A DNA stretch of 9,261 bases from Planctomycetaceae bacterium (GCA_031287585.1 JAITST010000047.1:1-9261); one strand, 5' to 3'; positions 1-7,431 are shown, counted from the stretch's first letter. The notes: generated by a model from the letters alone, not told the origin. Made by a program: numbers and translations.

Positions 1-269
1 AGAGTTTGATATTTGGAAGAGTTCTTCTTTCTGCCGCCGTCGGGTTTGCGGCAACGATTCACATCAACGGATTCAATACTTTGTAATTCTTGGATACCGT
101 TACGAATAGATTACCGATGAATACCGGTGCCATCGTGAACGGCAGAGATTCCGCCCCAACCGGGTTCGTGAGATTCGGCTGCCGCCCAAAGACGTTTTGT
201 CCGCTCATCAAAGAGCGGAGAAACGCTCTTGTATTTATTACTGATTTGTGTTACAATGCTCTTACCCAT
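1..269 (-). pseudogene. ISAzo13-family transposase, 5' part, interrupted by a nonsense codon
   Basis: The minus strand encodes the N-terminal region of an ISAzo13-family DDE transposase (the group once called 'Rhodopirellula transposase'). From the ATG at 269 it reads 52 residues to a TAA at 113-111. The segment SPLFDERTKRLWAAAES and the following GGISAV and TGIHR match the family's helical DNA-binding region. In the same frame after the stop, reading continues as SIRNGIQELQSIE and then RKPDGGRKKNSSK, which corresponds to the family's 'STIRRGI-EL' and 'R-PGGGRK' motifs, and runs off the window at position 1. The family usually has Ser where the stop sits, so one base change (for example TCA to TAA) would explain it. 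The DDE catalytic domain would lie outside the window. The frame also extends upstream to 359, but that extension has no family resemblance, so 269 is preferred. Family recognition is from memory of its motifs. The element is very probably inactive. Confidence 0.82.
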
Positions 270-552
270 TTCGTCATTATAGCATATTGCCAATTTGCAA
301 ACAAGACCAGTTTTTGGACGATTTATTGTTTTACGGATGCTAATCAATGAGTAAACCAACCGTTTACCCTACACGTCAATTATCAGTTACTTGACCAGTC
401 GCGAAATGCCAAACAACTTTACGCACACCAAGATAGACGCAGGAAAATTGGTTAAAAGTCGCGGGGAACTTGTGCGATACCGAGTCGTGGTGACTTACCA
501 TTGCGGTATGACATTATGATTATTACGTTACGAATTACGGGTTAATATATAT
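270..552. other. Non-coding stretch between transposase remnant and trpD
   Basis: No convincing gene is seen in these 283 bases. They probably include the outer end of the degenerate insertion element, whose terminal inverted repeat cannot be identified because the other end is outside the window. Two small palindromes are visible. GTAAAC at 351-356 and GTTTAC at 362-367 are separated by 5 nt. ATACCG at 477-482 and CGGTAT at 504-509 enclose a second small pair, AGTC (483-486) and GACT (492-495). The nested pair lies 44 bp before the trpD start and could be a leader structure or protein site, but it is short enough to be chance. The last bases before trpD are a run of alternating A and T with no Shine-Dalgarno sequence. 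Confidence 0.5.
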
Positions 553-1599
553 ATGACTGAAATAGAAGTTAGACAGAAGGTTGTACAGGCACTTCAGAAA
601 TTGTCGTTGCGTCAGAATCTTACTGAACAGGAGACATTTGAACTGTTTTGTTACGAGTTTGAGGGCAAGTTGAGTGAAGTTCAACTTGCGGGGCTTGTTG
701 TCGGACTTGCGGTTAAAGGTGAGACGTTTGAAGAGTTGGCTGGTGCCGGACGCAGTTTGCGGACGTATGCTCACAAAATTCGTATCACCGGTTCGCCGAT
801 TGTTGACATTATCGGCACAGGCAACGACGTACAGCGAACGTTCAATGTCTCGACAATCGCGTCGATAGTTGTCGCAGGGGCGGGTTGCACGGTTGCGAAA
901 CACGGTTGCATGTTGGTAAGGGACGCTTGCAGCAGTGCGGACGTACTCGAATCGTGCGGTTACAATATGACGGCAACACCGGAAAAAGTCGAAGAGTGCA
1001 TAGCGAAAGTCGGACTTGGTTTTATGTTGTCGAGCGTGTTCCAGTCGGGACTACACAATGTGAACAAGGTGAGTGTTGACCTTGGCATCCGCACGATTTT
1101 CAATATGCTTGCACCGCTCGGTAATCCGGCGGGCGCGGACAGTATGGTGGTCGGTGTTTTTTCCGGCGAGTTGACCGAGAAGTTCGCGGCGGCGTTGCGG
1201 AATTTAGGCGTGAAGGCGGCACTGGTTGTCTATGGACACGACGGAATGGACGAGATTTCAATATCCGCACCGACACGGATAACGGAATTGTGTGACGGAA
1301 AAATCCGCTCGTACAACATACGTCCCGAAATGTATTTCAAAGGTGCTGAACCGGTTTCGCCGCAAGACCTCGCGGGAGGAACACAAGAGGAAAACGCACA
1401 AACATTGCGCGGGATTTTGAATGGGCAGATTCAGGGTGTGAAACGGAATATTGTTTTGATAAACGCCGCAGCCGGACTGTACGTAGCCGGAAAAGTAAAC
1501 GATTTACACGAAGGTATCGACATGGCACGTTACGTAATCGACAACGGTCTCGCGTACAAAAAGTTTGAACAGATGATTGAATTTATGAAGAAAACGTAA
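553..1599 (+). CDS. trpD: Anthranilate phosphoribosyltransferase-like protein (TrpD family) with altered active-site motifs
   Basis: The 348-residue product has the length and organisation of TrpD, the cytosolic enzyme that joins anthranilate to PRPP in the second step of tryptophan synthesis. The N-terminal helical domain (about 22-75) has the family pattern ending in VKGETFEELAGAG. The alpha/beta domain follows with GTGND (88-92, usually GTGGD), TFNVST (96-101), VAKHG (114-118), SADVLE (128-133), LGIRTIFN (177-184), NPAGA (191-195), the acidic Mg-binding pair D233-E234, and a C-terminal NAAAGLYVAGK (304-314). Several residues differ from the usual enzyme: KHGNR is KHGCM, the SS..GSAD loop is RDACSSAD, and the YHPAMK anthranilate-side motif is replaced by FQSGLHNV (163-170). 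Membership of the glycosyltransferase-3/TrpD family is secure, but the substrate is less so. There is no Shine-Dalgarno sequence before the ATG, which follows TTAATATATAT. No other trp gene is in the window. Confidence 0.9.
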   Translation: MTEIEVRQKVVQALQKLSLRQNLTEQETFELFCYEFEGKLSEVQLAGLVVGLAVKGETFEELAGAGRSLRTYAHKIRITGSPIVDIIGTGNDVQRTFNVSTIASIVVAGAGCTVAKHGCMLVRDACSSADVLESCGYNMTATPEKVEECIAKVGLGFMLSSVFQSGLHNVNKVSVDLGIRTIFNMLAPLGNPAGADSMVVGVFSGELTEKFAAALRNLGVKAALVVYGHDGMDEISISAPTRITELCDGKIRSYNIRPEMYFKGAEPVSPQDLAGGTQEENAQTLRGILNGQIQGVKRNIVLINAAAGLYVAGKVNDLHEGIDMARYVIDNGLAYKKFEQMIEFMKKT

Positions 1600-1600
1600 G

Positions 1601-1670
1601 GAATTTTAGGTTTGTGGTTTATAATTTTGGAATTGCGTTTTGTAGCAATCTAAAATCACAAATCTAAAAT
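1601..1670. repeat. A+T-rich intergenic palindromic repeat, copy A
   Basis: Starting 2 bp after the trpD stop, the spacer reads GAATTTTAGGTTT, then ATAATTTTGGAATT and TTTTGTA, and ends in two inverse units AATCTAAAAT (1647-1656 and 1661-1670). The order of sub-blocks matches the element at 8948-9001 (GAATTTTAGATTT, ATAATTTTAG, TTTTGTA, AATC, AAATCTAAAAT), so these are two diverged copies of one repeat. The left units ATTTTAGGTTT are the imperfect complement of the right units, so the RNA could fold into an A/U-rich hairpin. A role as a terminator or as a non-autonomous repeat element are both possible. Confidence 0.7.
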
Positions 1671-1695
1671 CGAATCACTCTACATTTTTACTACC

Positions 1696-2349
1696 TTGTT
1701 ACCAAAACGATTCCTATACAATTTTTGTTTTCAGTGCAAACGGGTAAGCGAACTCCCGAAGTCGGGTGTACCGGTGCTTGACACTACGTTTCGCTTACCG
1801 TTCCTTCAGCAACTTGAGGCAGTGAATCCTGACGCGCCGAGTTGTACGATTGATTTTCGTATCGCGTGGCACGAAAAGGGGTTGGCGTTCTCGTTGGAAG
1901 TTCTCGGTAAAACGCTGCCGGTTTGGTGTCGTCATTCACAGCCGGAGGCGAGTGACGGTTTACAACTGTGTATCGACACCCGCGACGTTCGTAATGTCCA
2001 TCGCGCGACACGTTATTGCCACAGGATAATACTACTGCCGGGTGACGCAAAGATGAAGGAAGAACGAGCCGGAGCGATATGGTTGCCGATTCACAGAGCG
2101 AAAGACCACCCAAACTCGGTAGCGGTAGAACGAATAGTAACAAAGTGCGAGTTCGGCGACAACGGCTACAAACTGGAAGCGGTAATGCCAGCGGATGTTT
2201 TGACGGGCTACGAACCAAACGAATACAACCGTCTGGGTTTACACTACGTAATAGCCGACCGTGAACTGGGAAATAAATACCTAACCACACCGTCCCCGCT
2301 GCCACACGACTGCGACCCAAGTCTATGGGCAACGCTGGAATTGGTGTGA
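1696..2349 (+). CDS. CBM9/DOMON-like domain protein of unknown function
   Basis: This 217-residue protein resembles the carbohydrate-binding family 9/DOMON-type beta-sandwich proteins that I associate with planctomycetes. Recognisable stretches are FRIAWHEKGLAFSLEV (about 53-68), SDGLQLCIDTRDVRNVHRAT (about 85-104), YKLEAVMPADVLTG (about 158-171) and the C-terminal DRELGNKYLT followed by DPSLWATLEL. These match the strand-turn pattern in which the protein domain ends in a 'W-TLEL' strand. No ATG precedes the conserved region in this frame. The frame opens after a stop at 1651-1653, and the TTG at 1696 gives the natural-looking start (M)LPKRFLYNF, so TTG is preferred. No signal peptide or membrane segment is seen, so the product is predicted to be cytoplasmic, although CBM9 domains are usually found on secreted enzymes. 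The ligand is unknown. It follows trpD after a 96-bp spacer that contains an intergenic repeat, so co-transcription is uncertain. Confidence 0.78.
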   Translation: MLPKRFLYNFCFQCKRVSELPKSGVPVLDTTFRLPFLQQLEAVNPDAPSCTIDFRIAWHEKGLAFSLEVLGKTLPVWCRHSQPEASDGLQLCIDTRDVRNVHRATRYCHRIILLPGDAKMKEERAGAIWLPIHRAKDHPNSVAVERIVTKCEFGDNGYKLEAVMPADVLTGYEPNEYNRLGLHYVIADRELGNKYLTTPSPLPHDCDPSLWATLELV

Positions 2350-2432
2350 TAGTAGGTCTGTACGGAATTTATGTGTGAATTGTCCTGAAACGTCGGAATT
2401 TTATCTGTATTGACCATAACATCAATAATTCT

Positions 2433-2469
2433 GGGACACGTCCCTATTTTTCTCCTTTCTCCGTGTCCC
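2433..2469. repeat. Inverted repeat GGGACACG ... CGTGTCCC
   Basis: The 8-bp perfect arms at 2433-2440 and 2462-2469 are separated by 21 pyrimidine-rich bases. The left arm also belongs to a shorter palindrome, GGGACACGTCCC (2433-2444). The motif 'ATTCTGGGACACGTCCC' (2428-2444) recalls GGGAC-type repetitive extragenic palindromes near REP-associated tyrosine transposases, but no such transposase is in the window. It could equally act as the terminator hairpin of the upstream gene, though it lies about 85 bp beyond that gene's stop and is not followed by a T-run. Confidence 0.45.
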
Positions 2470-2602
2470 CGCACATATCCTAATCTCTTTTAATTCCCCT
2501 GTTCGCCTCGTTTCGCCACCTTTATACTTTCTTCAAAAAATTTTTGAAAAAGTCGCAATATCATATATCGTTACCATTAAAAGCAATAGTACCGGAATAT
2601 GT

Positions 2603-2629
2603 CGCAACCGATAAACCGACTAGGTTGCG
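2603..2629. promoter_or_regulatory. Possible operator or 5'-UTR hairpin upstream of the TPR gene
   Basis: Perfect 7-bp GC-rich arms CGCAACC (2603-2609) and GGTTGCG (2623-2629) are separated by 13 nt and lie about 50 bp before the ATG at 2678. The site is flanked by a direct repeat GTACCG at 2589-2594 and 2629-2634. The spacing suits a dimeric regulator site or a leader hairpin, but no regulator is known for it. A short AGG at 2668-2670 is a plausible weak ribosome binding site for the downstream gene. Confidence 0.35.
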
Positions 2630-2677
2630 TACCGTTGTGGTGCGTTTTGCTTTGCTCCCTCGTTTTCAGGTACGATT

Positions 2678-5600
2678 ATGTGGTTACATATAAACAAACA
2701 TTTACTCGCCGTGATTATGTCGAGTGCGATGGTCGTGTTGCCGCCAGTCGCGTGCGCGGTGGAGTTACCTTTTTTTAAGAAGGACAAGGATAAGGACAAA
2801 ACTTCGCAGACACAAAATGCCGCCAAAGCCGGTGCGGTACCGCCCGAACAATCCCCGTTCGCCGCAACCAACTCGAACCGTACATCAAACGCCAATTCAG
2901 TTCCAAAGGCAACATCCGAACAACTCGCCTTGTTCAAACGTTCGTATGAACAAGGCAAAATGTTTGAACAACGCGGCGAACTGACCAATGCCGAAACCGC
3001 GTATCTACACTCTATCAACGCGATTCAAAACACAACAAACGTCAACGAAAAGTCGCAGGCACAATACCGTTTGGCAGTCATCAAAGCACGTACCAAACAG
3101 TACAAAGAGAGCGAAACGTTATTCCGCGATGCCGCTCCGCACATCGGCGAAAACAGTGTATTCTTCTGCGACTTCGCTCAAATGTACTACGAACAAGGTC
3201 GTCTCATTGAGGCGGAATTGGTACTAAAACGTGCTCTCGAATTTGCGTACGGCGACCGTCGTACACAAGAGTTACTTGCAATAAGCATCCTATTGCAGCG
3301 CGACCGTGAAACCGAAGGAATGCGTTATCTCAAACAGGCGTTAGGCGAGGAACGCGCGTTACTGGAACTCGCGAAGATTTACCGCAGCCGCGGCGACATC
3401 CAGCGCGCGAAGTTCGCGGAAGAAAAAGCCGCCGAAATGAATCCGCAAAACGCGTCAGCAAACGTTCAGGCAAACGCAGTACAGCCGCCTGTTCAGACAA
3501 CTCAATCCGGCTCATCGTTTGGTCTGCCAGTTGCCGCTAATAACCAATTGAGTACGCCAGCGGCTACCAAACCGCAGAACGAATACGCTGCATTGCCGCA
3601 AAATGCTAACACTGTTGCCGTACCGCCAACAGTTACAAACGTTTTCACAAATGCCGCTCCAGCACCAACGCCGCAACCGGTACCGCACGCGACAAATCCG
3701 TTAGCAAGAAACGCGTTTGAGAGTACTGACGTTCCGAACACAGCATCGTCCGTGCAAACTCCGGTAGAGAAAATCCCGTCATCGCCGTTTGACGCGGCTA
3801 TTCCGGCGAATAGTAACGAAAAAGATAACGGACGGTTGCCGCAAGCGACTGTCCCGCCGCCAACGGTTCGGACAACAGTTAATCCGGTAGTTCAACCTAT
3901 ACCCACACCGAACGCTTTTGAAATGACCGCGAACAACAGCAGTACACAAGTTCGCGACCTCAATGCGCCGCCAGTTACGTGGCAACCTCAAAAACCCGCG
4001 TATCAGCCGGTAACACAGCCCGCAACGGTTTCGCACTCTGCGGTTCAGTCTGTTCAGCCGCCAAGTACAAACACGCCTCCGAATGTCAGAACGGTTATAT
4101 CAAAAGAAAATCCGGTACAATTTCCGAGTTACAAGCCCGTACAAGACCCGTCACTCGCCGTCGAATTTGTTCCTGCACCGCCGAACAGTCCGTCTAACAT
4201 AACATTCCAGCAACAGCAGCCCGCGCCGAGTAACGTGACCAATAATCCGCCGCAGGTGAATCCGATGGCGGACAACATTGTTTACAATCAAATTCCAAAT
4301 CGCAGTCAGAGCCAGAATGGTAGTCAAAATCGCAGTCAAAATCGTGATAATGATTTAAGACAACAGAATAACAAACAGTACAATAATCCCGCTCCGTCAC
4401 CGGAAAGTATCGTGCTGAACAAGCCGCCTGTTGTACCGCGAGCCGATTCGCCAGTCGTGTTGCGTCAACCACAAACACGTCCAAACGCGGCGCAGCCAGC
4501 GTTATCGTTCGCACCGCTTCCACCAGTGTTTGATGAAAATGTTGACCAAAATGCCGTTGCGCAAGATTCGCAAACACCTGACACCGCAATTGCGGCAAAC
4601 ACAACCGCGAGCATTGATAACAATGCAACACAAAGTGACGACATTGCCGACCGTTTGCGCGACTTCGCGTACTTGAATCAGTCACGTAAGACGGAACAAA
4701 GGCAACCGACTTCGTTTGACCGCTTGCCGACAAATCCGTTACTCGCAAACAAGCAACAGGCGAGCAAGCCGCAGCCCGAACCGTCAATTGTTGACGTTCC
4801 GCCAGCGGAAGCGTTGGCGGTGAATCAGAGTACGCCGCATGCGGATGAAAGCCATGTCGCGAGACCGATACCGCACGCCGATGCGCCGAATCAGGAGCGT
4901 ATTATATCGTCAATTCCGGTGAATCCATATTCACCCGCACCAGTCACAACAGTTCCATATACGTACCATGAACGTGAATATGCGTCAATGCCGCCTGCGC
5001 CGCCTGTACTGTCTATGCCGACCAACGAGACAACACGTGAACCGCGTCAACAAGCACCTCAAATCGCGTCAAGGACACCGCCGGCAGTCAATCAAAATCC
5101 GCCGTTACTGGTAATACCGGAATTGTTGCCTTCCGAGCAAGCCGCTCCTAACACCATCGCAACTGTAACTCCAAACGTAACACCAAATCAAACGACAGTA
5201 GAAGATACGCAGATTCAGAATACGTTACCAACTCCGTCAAACAGGGAGATACCAATCGCGGCACCGGTCAGCAAACCAGACCCGCGAGCGGTCGTAGTCA
5301 ATCCTCCGGCACCAGCGAGGCAACAACCGGTACCGTTCGACGAGCCGGTTACGGATACGGCGGTGGTAAATCCGGTAACGAAACCGCCGGTTGCGTATCC
5401 TGTTCCACCGAAACAGCCGCAGGAAATCGCGTCGATTCCAAGTCAGAATCGGGATAAAAATGAAAATCGTTCGCAACAACTAACACAGGCACAACGTCAG
5501 CAACAGTTGCAAAAGAGAATCGCGGCGAGACAAGCGGAAGCGAATCCTGCCGATACAGTTGGAATACCGCAGGAATCACCCGATACGGCGGAGCAACTTG

Positions 5601-5929
5601 CAAGTACGGTACGTTCAGGACAACAGCAAAAGCCCAAAGAATCGTTGCCCGCCAAACAAGTCATAACGACCCGTGACCTTGATGAGACCCAATACGCTCA
5701 ACGGCAACAGGCATCGCGGCTTGCACCGCCGCCGGTAGTTGCGTTGGCACCGGGAATCCCAACTGATAATCACAGTAATCAATCATCTGACTTCGATTGG
5801 GGCAGTGATGATGTGGGCTTTACAAGTACGAAACAGGTGACGAAACAAAAATCTGTGCAACCAAAACGTCAACCGATGAGTTTAGGTCCGCAGGATGACG
5901 GCTTCGCGAGAACAAAACAGTACCAGTAA
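2678..5929 (+). CDS. Exported TPR protein with very long Pro/Gln/Asn-rich disordered tail
   Basis: The 1083-residue product starts with a probable Sec signal peptide: MWLHINKH, a hydrophobic core at about 9-24, and a likely cleavage site after VACA (residue 27-28). A short charged tract, FFKKDKDKDK, follows at about 32-41. Residues about 80-256 are helical and look like four or more tetratricopeptide repeats, for example YEQGKMFEQRGELTNAETAY, AQMYYEQGRLIEAELVLKRA and LLELAKIYRSRGDIQRA. From about 257 to 1000 the protein is low-complexity, rich in Pro, Gln, Asn, Thr, Ala and Val, with Ser-Gln-Asn-Arg repeats near 545-565 and a Gln/Arg/Ala helical stretch (QAQRQQQLQKRIAARQAEAN), possibly coiled coil, near 930-955. 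The C-terminus carries a duplicated motif: DDVGFTSTKQ (about 1044-1053) and DDGFARTKQ (about 1073-1081). No catalytic domain is seen. It is probably a periplasmic or envelope scaffold, but its function is unknown. An AGG lies 7 nt before the ATG. The next gene begins 60 bp downstream. Confidence 0.88.
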   Translation: MWLHINKHLLAVIMSSAMVVLPPVACAVELPFFKKDKDKDKTSQTQNAAKAGAVPPEQSPFAATNSNRTSNANSVPKATSEQLALFKRSYEQGKMFEQRGELTNAETAYLHSINAIQNTTNVNEKSQAQYRLAVIKARTKQYKESETLFRDAAPHIGENSVFFCDFAQMYYEQGRLIEAELVLKRALEFAYGDRRTQELLAISILLQRDRETEGMRYLKQALGEERALLELAKIYRSRGDIQRAKFAEEKAAEMNPQNASANVQANAVQPPVQTTQSGSSFGLPVAANNQLSTPAATKPQNEYAALPQNANTVAVPPTVTNVFTNAAPAPTPQPVPHATNPLARNAFESTDVPNTASSVQTPVEKIPSSPFDAAIPANSNEKDNGRLPQATVPPPTVRTTVNPVVQPIPTPNAFEMTANNSSTQVRDLNAPPVTWQPQKPAYQPVTQPATVSHSAVQSVQPPSTNTPPNVRTVISKENPVQFPSYKPVQDPSLAVEFVPAPPNSPSNITFQQQQPAPSNVTNNPPQVNPMADNIVYNQIPNRSQSQNGSQNRSQNRDNDLRQQNNKQYNNPAPSPESIVLNKPPVVPRADSPVVLRQPQTRPNAAQPALSFAPLPPVFDENVDQNAVAQDSQTPDTAIAANTTASIDNNATQSDDIADRLRDFAYLNQSRKTEQRQPTSFDRLPTNPLLANKQQASKPQPEPSIVDVPPAEALAVNQSTPHADESHVARPIPHADAPNQERIISSIPVNPYSPAPVTTVPYTYHEREYASMPPAPPVLSMPTNETTREPRQQAPQIASRTPPAVNQNPPLLVIPELLPSEQAAPNTIATVTPNVTPNQTTVEDTQIQNTLPTPSNREIPIAAPVSKPDPRAVVVNPPAPARQQPVPFDEPVTDTAVVNPVTKPPVAYPVPPKQPQEIASIPSQNRDKNENRSQQLTQAQRQQQLQKRIAARQAEANPADTVGIPQESPDTAEQLASTVRSGQQQKPKESLPAKQVITTRDLDETQYAQRQQASRLAPPPVVALAPGIPTDNHSNQSSDFDWGSDDVGFTSTKQVTKQKSVQPKRQPMSLGPQDDGFARTKQYQ

Positions 5930-5989
5930 TGTTACCAATTTTATGTAACTGTTCACGGGTAATTTTTAACACAAAGCATTTTATACATT

Positions 5990-7408
5990 ATGTCAACAAC
6001 ACTCCTCCCGCCGCACCAGCCGCCAGACATTAGCGCATATCTTGAACATGCGTCACTCCATAAATCGTCGATTGAGAAACGTCTGATTGAACAACGTCTG
6101 GTCGGGTTTGACGAGTTCGACATACCATCGAATCCGCTTGACGAACTTGACGTGCTGAACCACTATGGGTTCGCGGGCAAATGCGATATGACCGACAAGT
6201 TTCGCGTGCTGACTGTCAACGACCATTCGTTTGGTAACGAGACATTGTTTATTGCGGTTCAACTCATTGACACTGACGGTCTGGTTGTTCACTACGACTC
6301 GTGTCCCGAAACGCTCGAACTTGTGCGGCGGCGGGCGGATACCTTACAACTCTCTGACCGTATTCGTTTCACAAGCGACCTCGATATGTTGTTAAGTTCG
6401 CTGCGGGCAACGTCGCCGCCGGAGGAAGCCGAACGCGGCTTTGGTCTCTTCGACTACGTTCGCTGTTGCAACGCTCTAGACCATTCGGACAAACCGCTCG
6501 AACTGTTCGATACAATGTTAGCGTTTGTGAAAGAAAACGGCGTACTGGGAGTTTCGTGTCTCGGCTACTATGGTCGCGAGCCGCACCGTCAGTTGCAACA
6601 ACTCGCGAAAATTGTCGCCGAAGAGATTGACGGCGTGAAGCAAGAGATGATGTTTATCCGTGAATTGTACAACTTCGCGCTACCGAATTGTTGGAGCAAG
6701 TTGGCGTTCGAGAATCTCGAATCGCCGTTACGCGCAATGACGGACGAGGCAATCCTGACGGACATTATGCGTGAAGACAAGTTCGCGTTACGAGTACCGG
6801 AATTGCAGACGTTACTGGACGAACACGGTTTACATCTTGCGTCGTTCTCACGTCACACGCGGGCGATGTATCAACCTTGGTTCGCGAAACGGAACAAAGA
6901 GTTGGAAGAGCGTTTACAAACGCTGAACGAAAAACAGTTAGCGGCGATTTCGGAAATCGCGTGGAACAAAATCGAACGTCACATTTTTTGGGCGACGCGC
7001 CGCGAGAATACCCGTCCAGACTACAACGATCCCGACAACATCCCGTTCTTCCATCACTTCACAAATCGAAGTCACGGTTGGCGGCAACATTTACTTGGAC
7101 TAAAACCCGGTAAGCCGCTGGAAGTAAACGCAACAGTAGCACCGCAAGAACAGTTTCAGTTGAAGAGTGACTGGAATGATGTGACGTACCGTTTTGTAAC
7201 GTTAATTGACGGTTACAAAACGCTTGGAGAAATCGCGGTAGTGATAAGGGAAGAAAGCCGTCTGGGATTGGACGAGATAATAGAAACGTGCGGACGTTTT
7301 CTAAAAGCGGTAGAATGGGAAGACGCAATCCTGATACGAAGCAGAGAAACATCATTCATACCGTTCACCGCGAGACAAGTAAGAGCAGATAACGGAATGA
7401 CAAAATAA
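5990..7408 (+). CDS. Methyltransferase-like protein with degenerate SAM-binding motif (paralogue of next gene)
   Basis: This 472-residue protein has a class I (Rossmann-like) methyltransferase core at about 70-200. The first strand and loop read FRVLTVNDHSFGNETLF (71-87), where the paralogue downstream has the canonical FRALVAGGGTGDAVVF. The glycines that hold the SAM methionine and ribose are therefore mostly missing. The acidic residue after strand 2 is kept (VVHYDSCPE, 99-107), as is the strand-4 pattern FDYVRCCNALDHSDKP (154-169), although the usual LHH is ALDH. The middle region shares the motif L-E-KQ-AAI-EI (about 312-323) with the paralogue. The C-terminus (about 398-451: FVTLIDGYKTLGEIAVVI) resembles a PqqD-like or winged-helix module. 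No signal peptide or Shine-Dalgarno sequence is seen. It is either a methyltransferase with an unusual SAM site or a pseudoenzyme partner of its neighbour. The substrate is unknown. Confidence 0.85.
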   Translation: MSTTLLPPHQPPDISAYLEHASLHKSSIEKRLIEQRLVGFDEFDIPSNPLDELDVLNHYGFAGKCDMTDKFRVLTVNDHSFGNETLFIAVQLIDTDGLVVHYDSCPETLELVRRRADTLQLSDRIRFTSDLDMLLSSLRATSPPEEAERGFGLFDYVRCCNALDHSDKPLELFDTMLAFVKENGVLGVSCLGYYGREPHRQLQQLAKIVAEEIDGVKQEMMFIRELYNFALPNCWSKLAFENLESPLRAMTDEAILTDIMREDKFALRVPELQTLLDEHGLHLASFSRHTRAMYQPWFAKRNKELEERLQTLNEKQLAAISEIAWNKIERHIFWATRRENTRPDYNDPDNIPFFHHFTNRSHGWRQHLLGLKPGKPLEVNATVAPQEQFQLKSDWNDVTYRFVTLIDGYKTLGEIAVVIREESRLGLDEIIETCGRFLKAVEWEDAILIRSRETSFIPFTARQVRADNGMTK

Positions 7409-7431
7409 GTCCCGCAGGAACAGCACTTTTT

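Larger units (their letters stand above)
2350..2677. other. Non-coding stretch upstream of the TPR protein gene
   Basis: These 328 bases show no plausible gene on either strand. The middle (about 2441-2535) is strongly pyrimidine-rich on the plus strand, unlike the flanking coding DNA. It carries three palindromes: GGGACACG/CGTGTCCC (2433-2469), TTCAAAAAATTTTTGAA (2532-2548, nearly perfect) and CGCAACC/GGTTGCG (2603-2629). The promoter of the downstream gene should lie here. TTTTGA (2542-2547) and TATATC (2564-2569) are 16 bp apart and could form a poor -35/-10 pair, but this is weak evidence. Confidence 0.6.

Noticed and set aside
3..86. Possible C-terminal end of a hydrophobic plus-strand protein
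   Set aside because: The same bases on the minus strand continue the transposase frame with family motifs (RNGIQEL, PDGGRKK), which is much better support.
90..350. Plus-strand open frame of 86 codons
   Set aside because: It lies antisense to the recognisable transposase fragment and has no protein-like motif.
490..520. Possible promoter of trpD (GTGACT and TATGAT)
   Set aside because: The spacing of 19 bp and the poor -35 match are too weak to support a call.
522..531. ATTACGTTAC shared by the trpD upstream region and 9095-9104
   Set aside because: A 10-base match between A+T-rich spacers in a window of this size is expected by chance.
1784..2332. Minus-strand open frame of 182 codons
   Set aside because: Antisense shadow of the CBM9/DOMON-like gene, with Arg/Leu/Ser-rich composition typical of such shadows.
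2735..2765. Possible lipoprotein site around the Cys in PVACAVE of the TPR protein
   Set aside because: The residue three before Cys is Pro, not Leu/Val/Ile, so an ordinary signal peptidase I site fits better.
4194..4787. Minus-strand open frame of 197 codons
   Set aside because: Shadow of the low-complexity part of the TPR gene. Its Cys/Asp/Arg-rich composition simply mirrors the repetitive Gln/Asn codons on the other strand.
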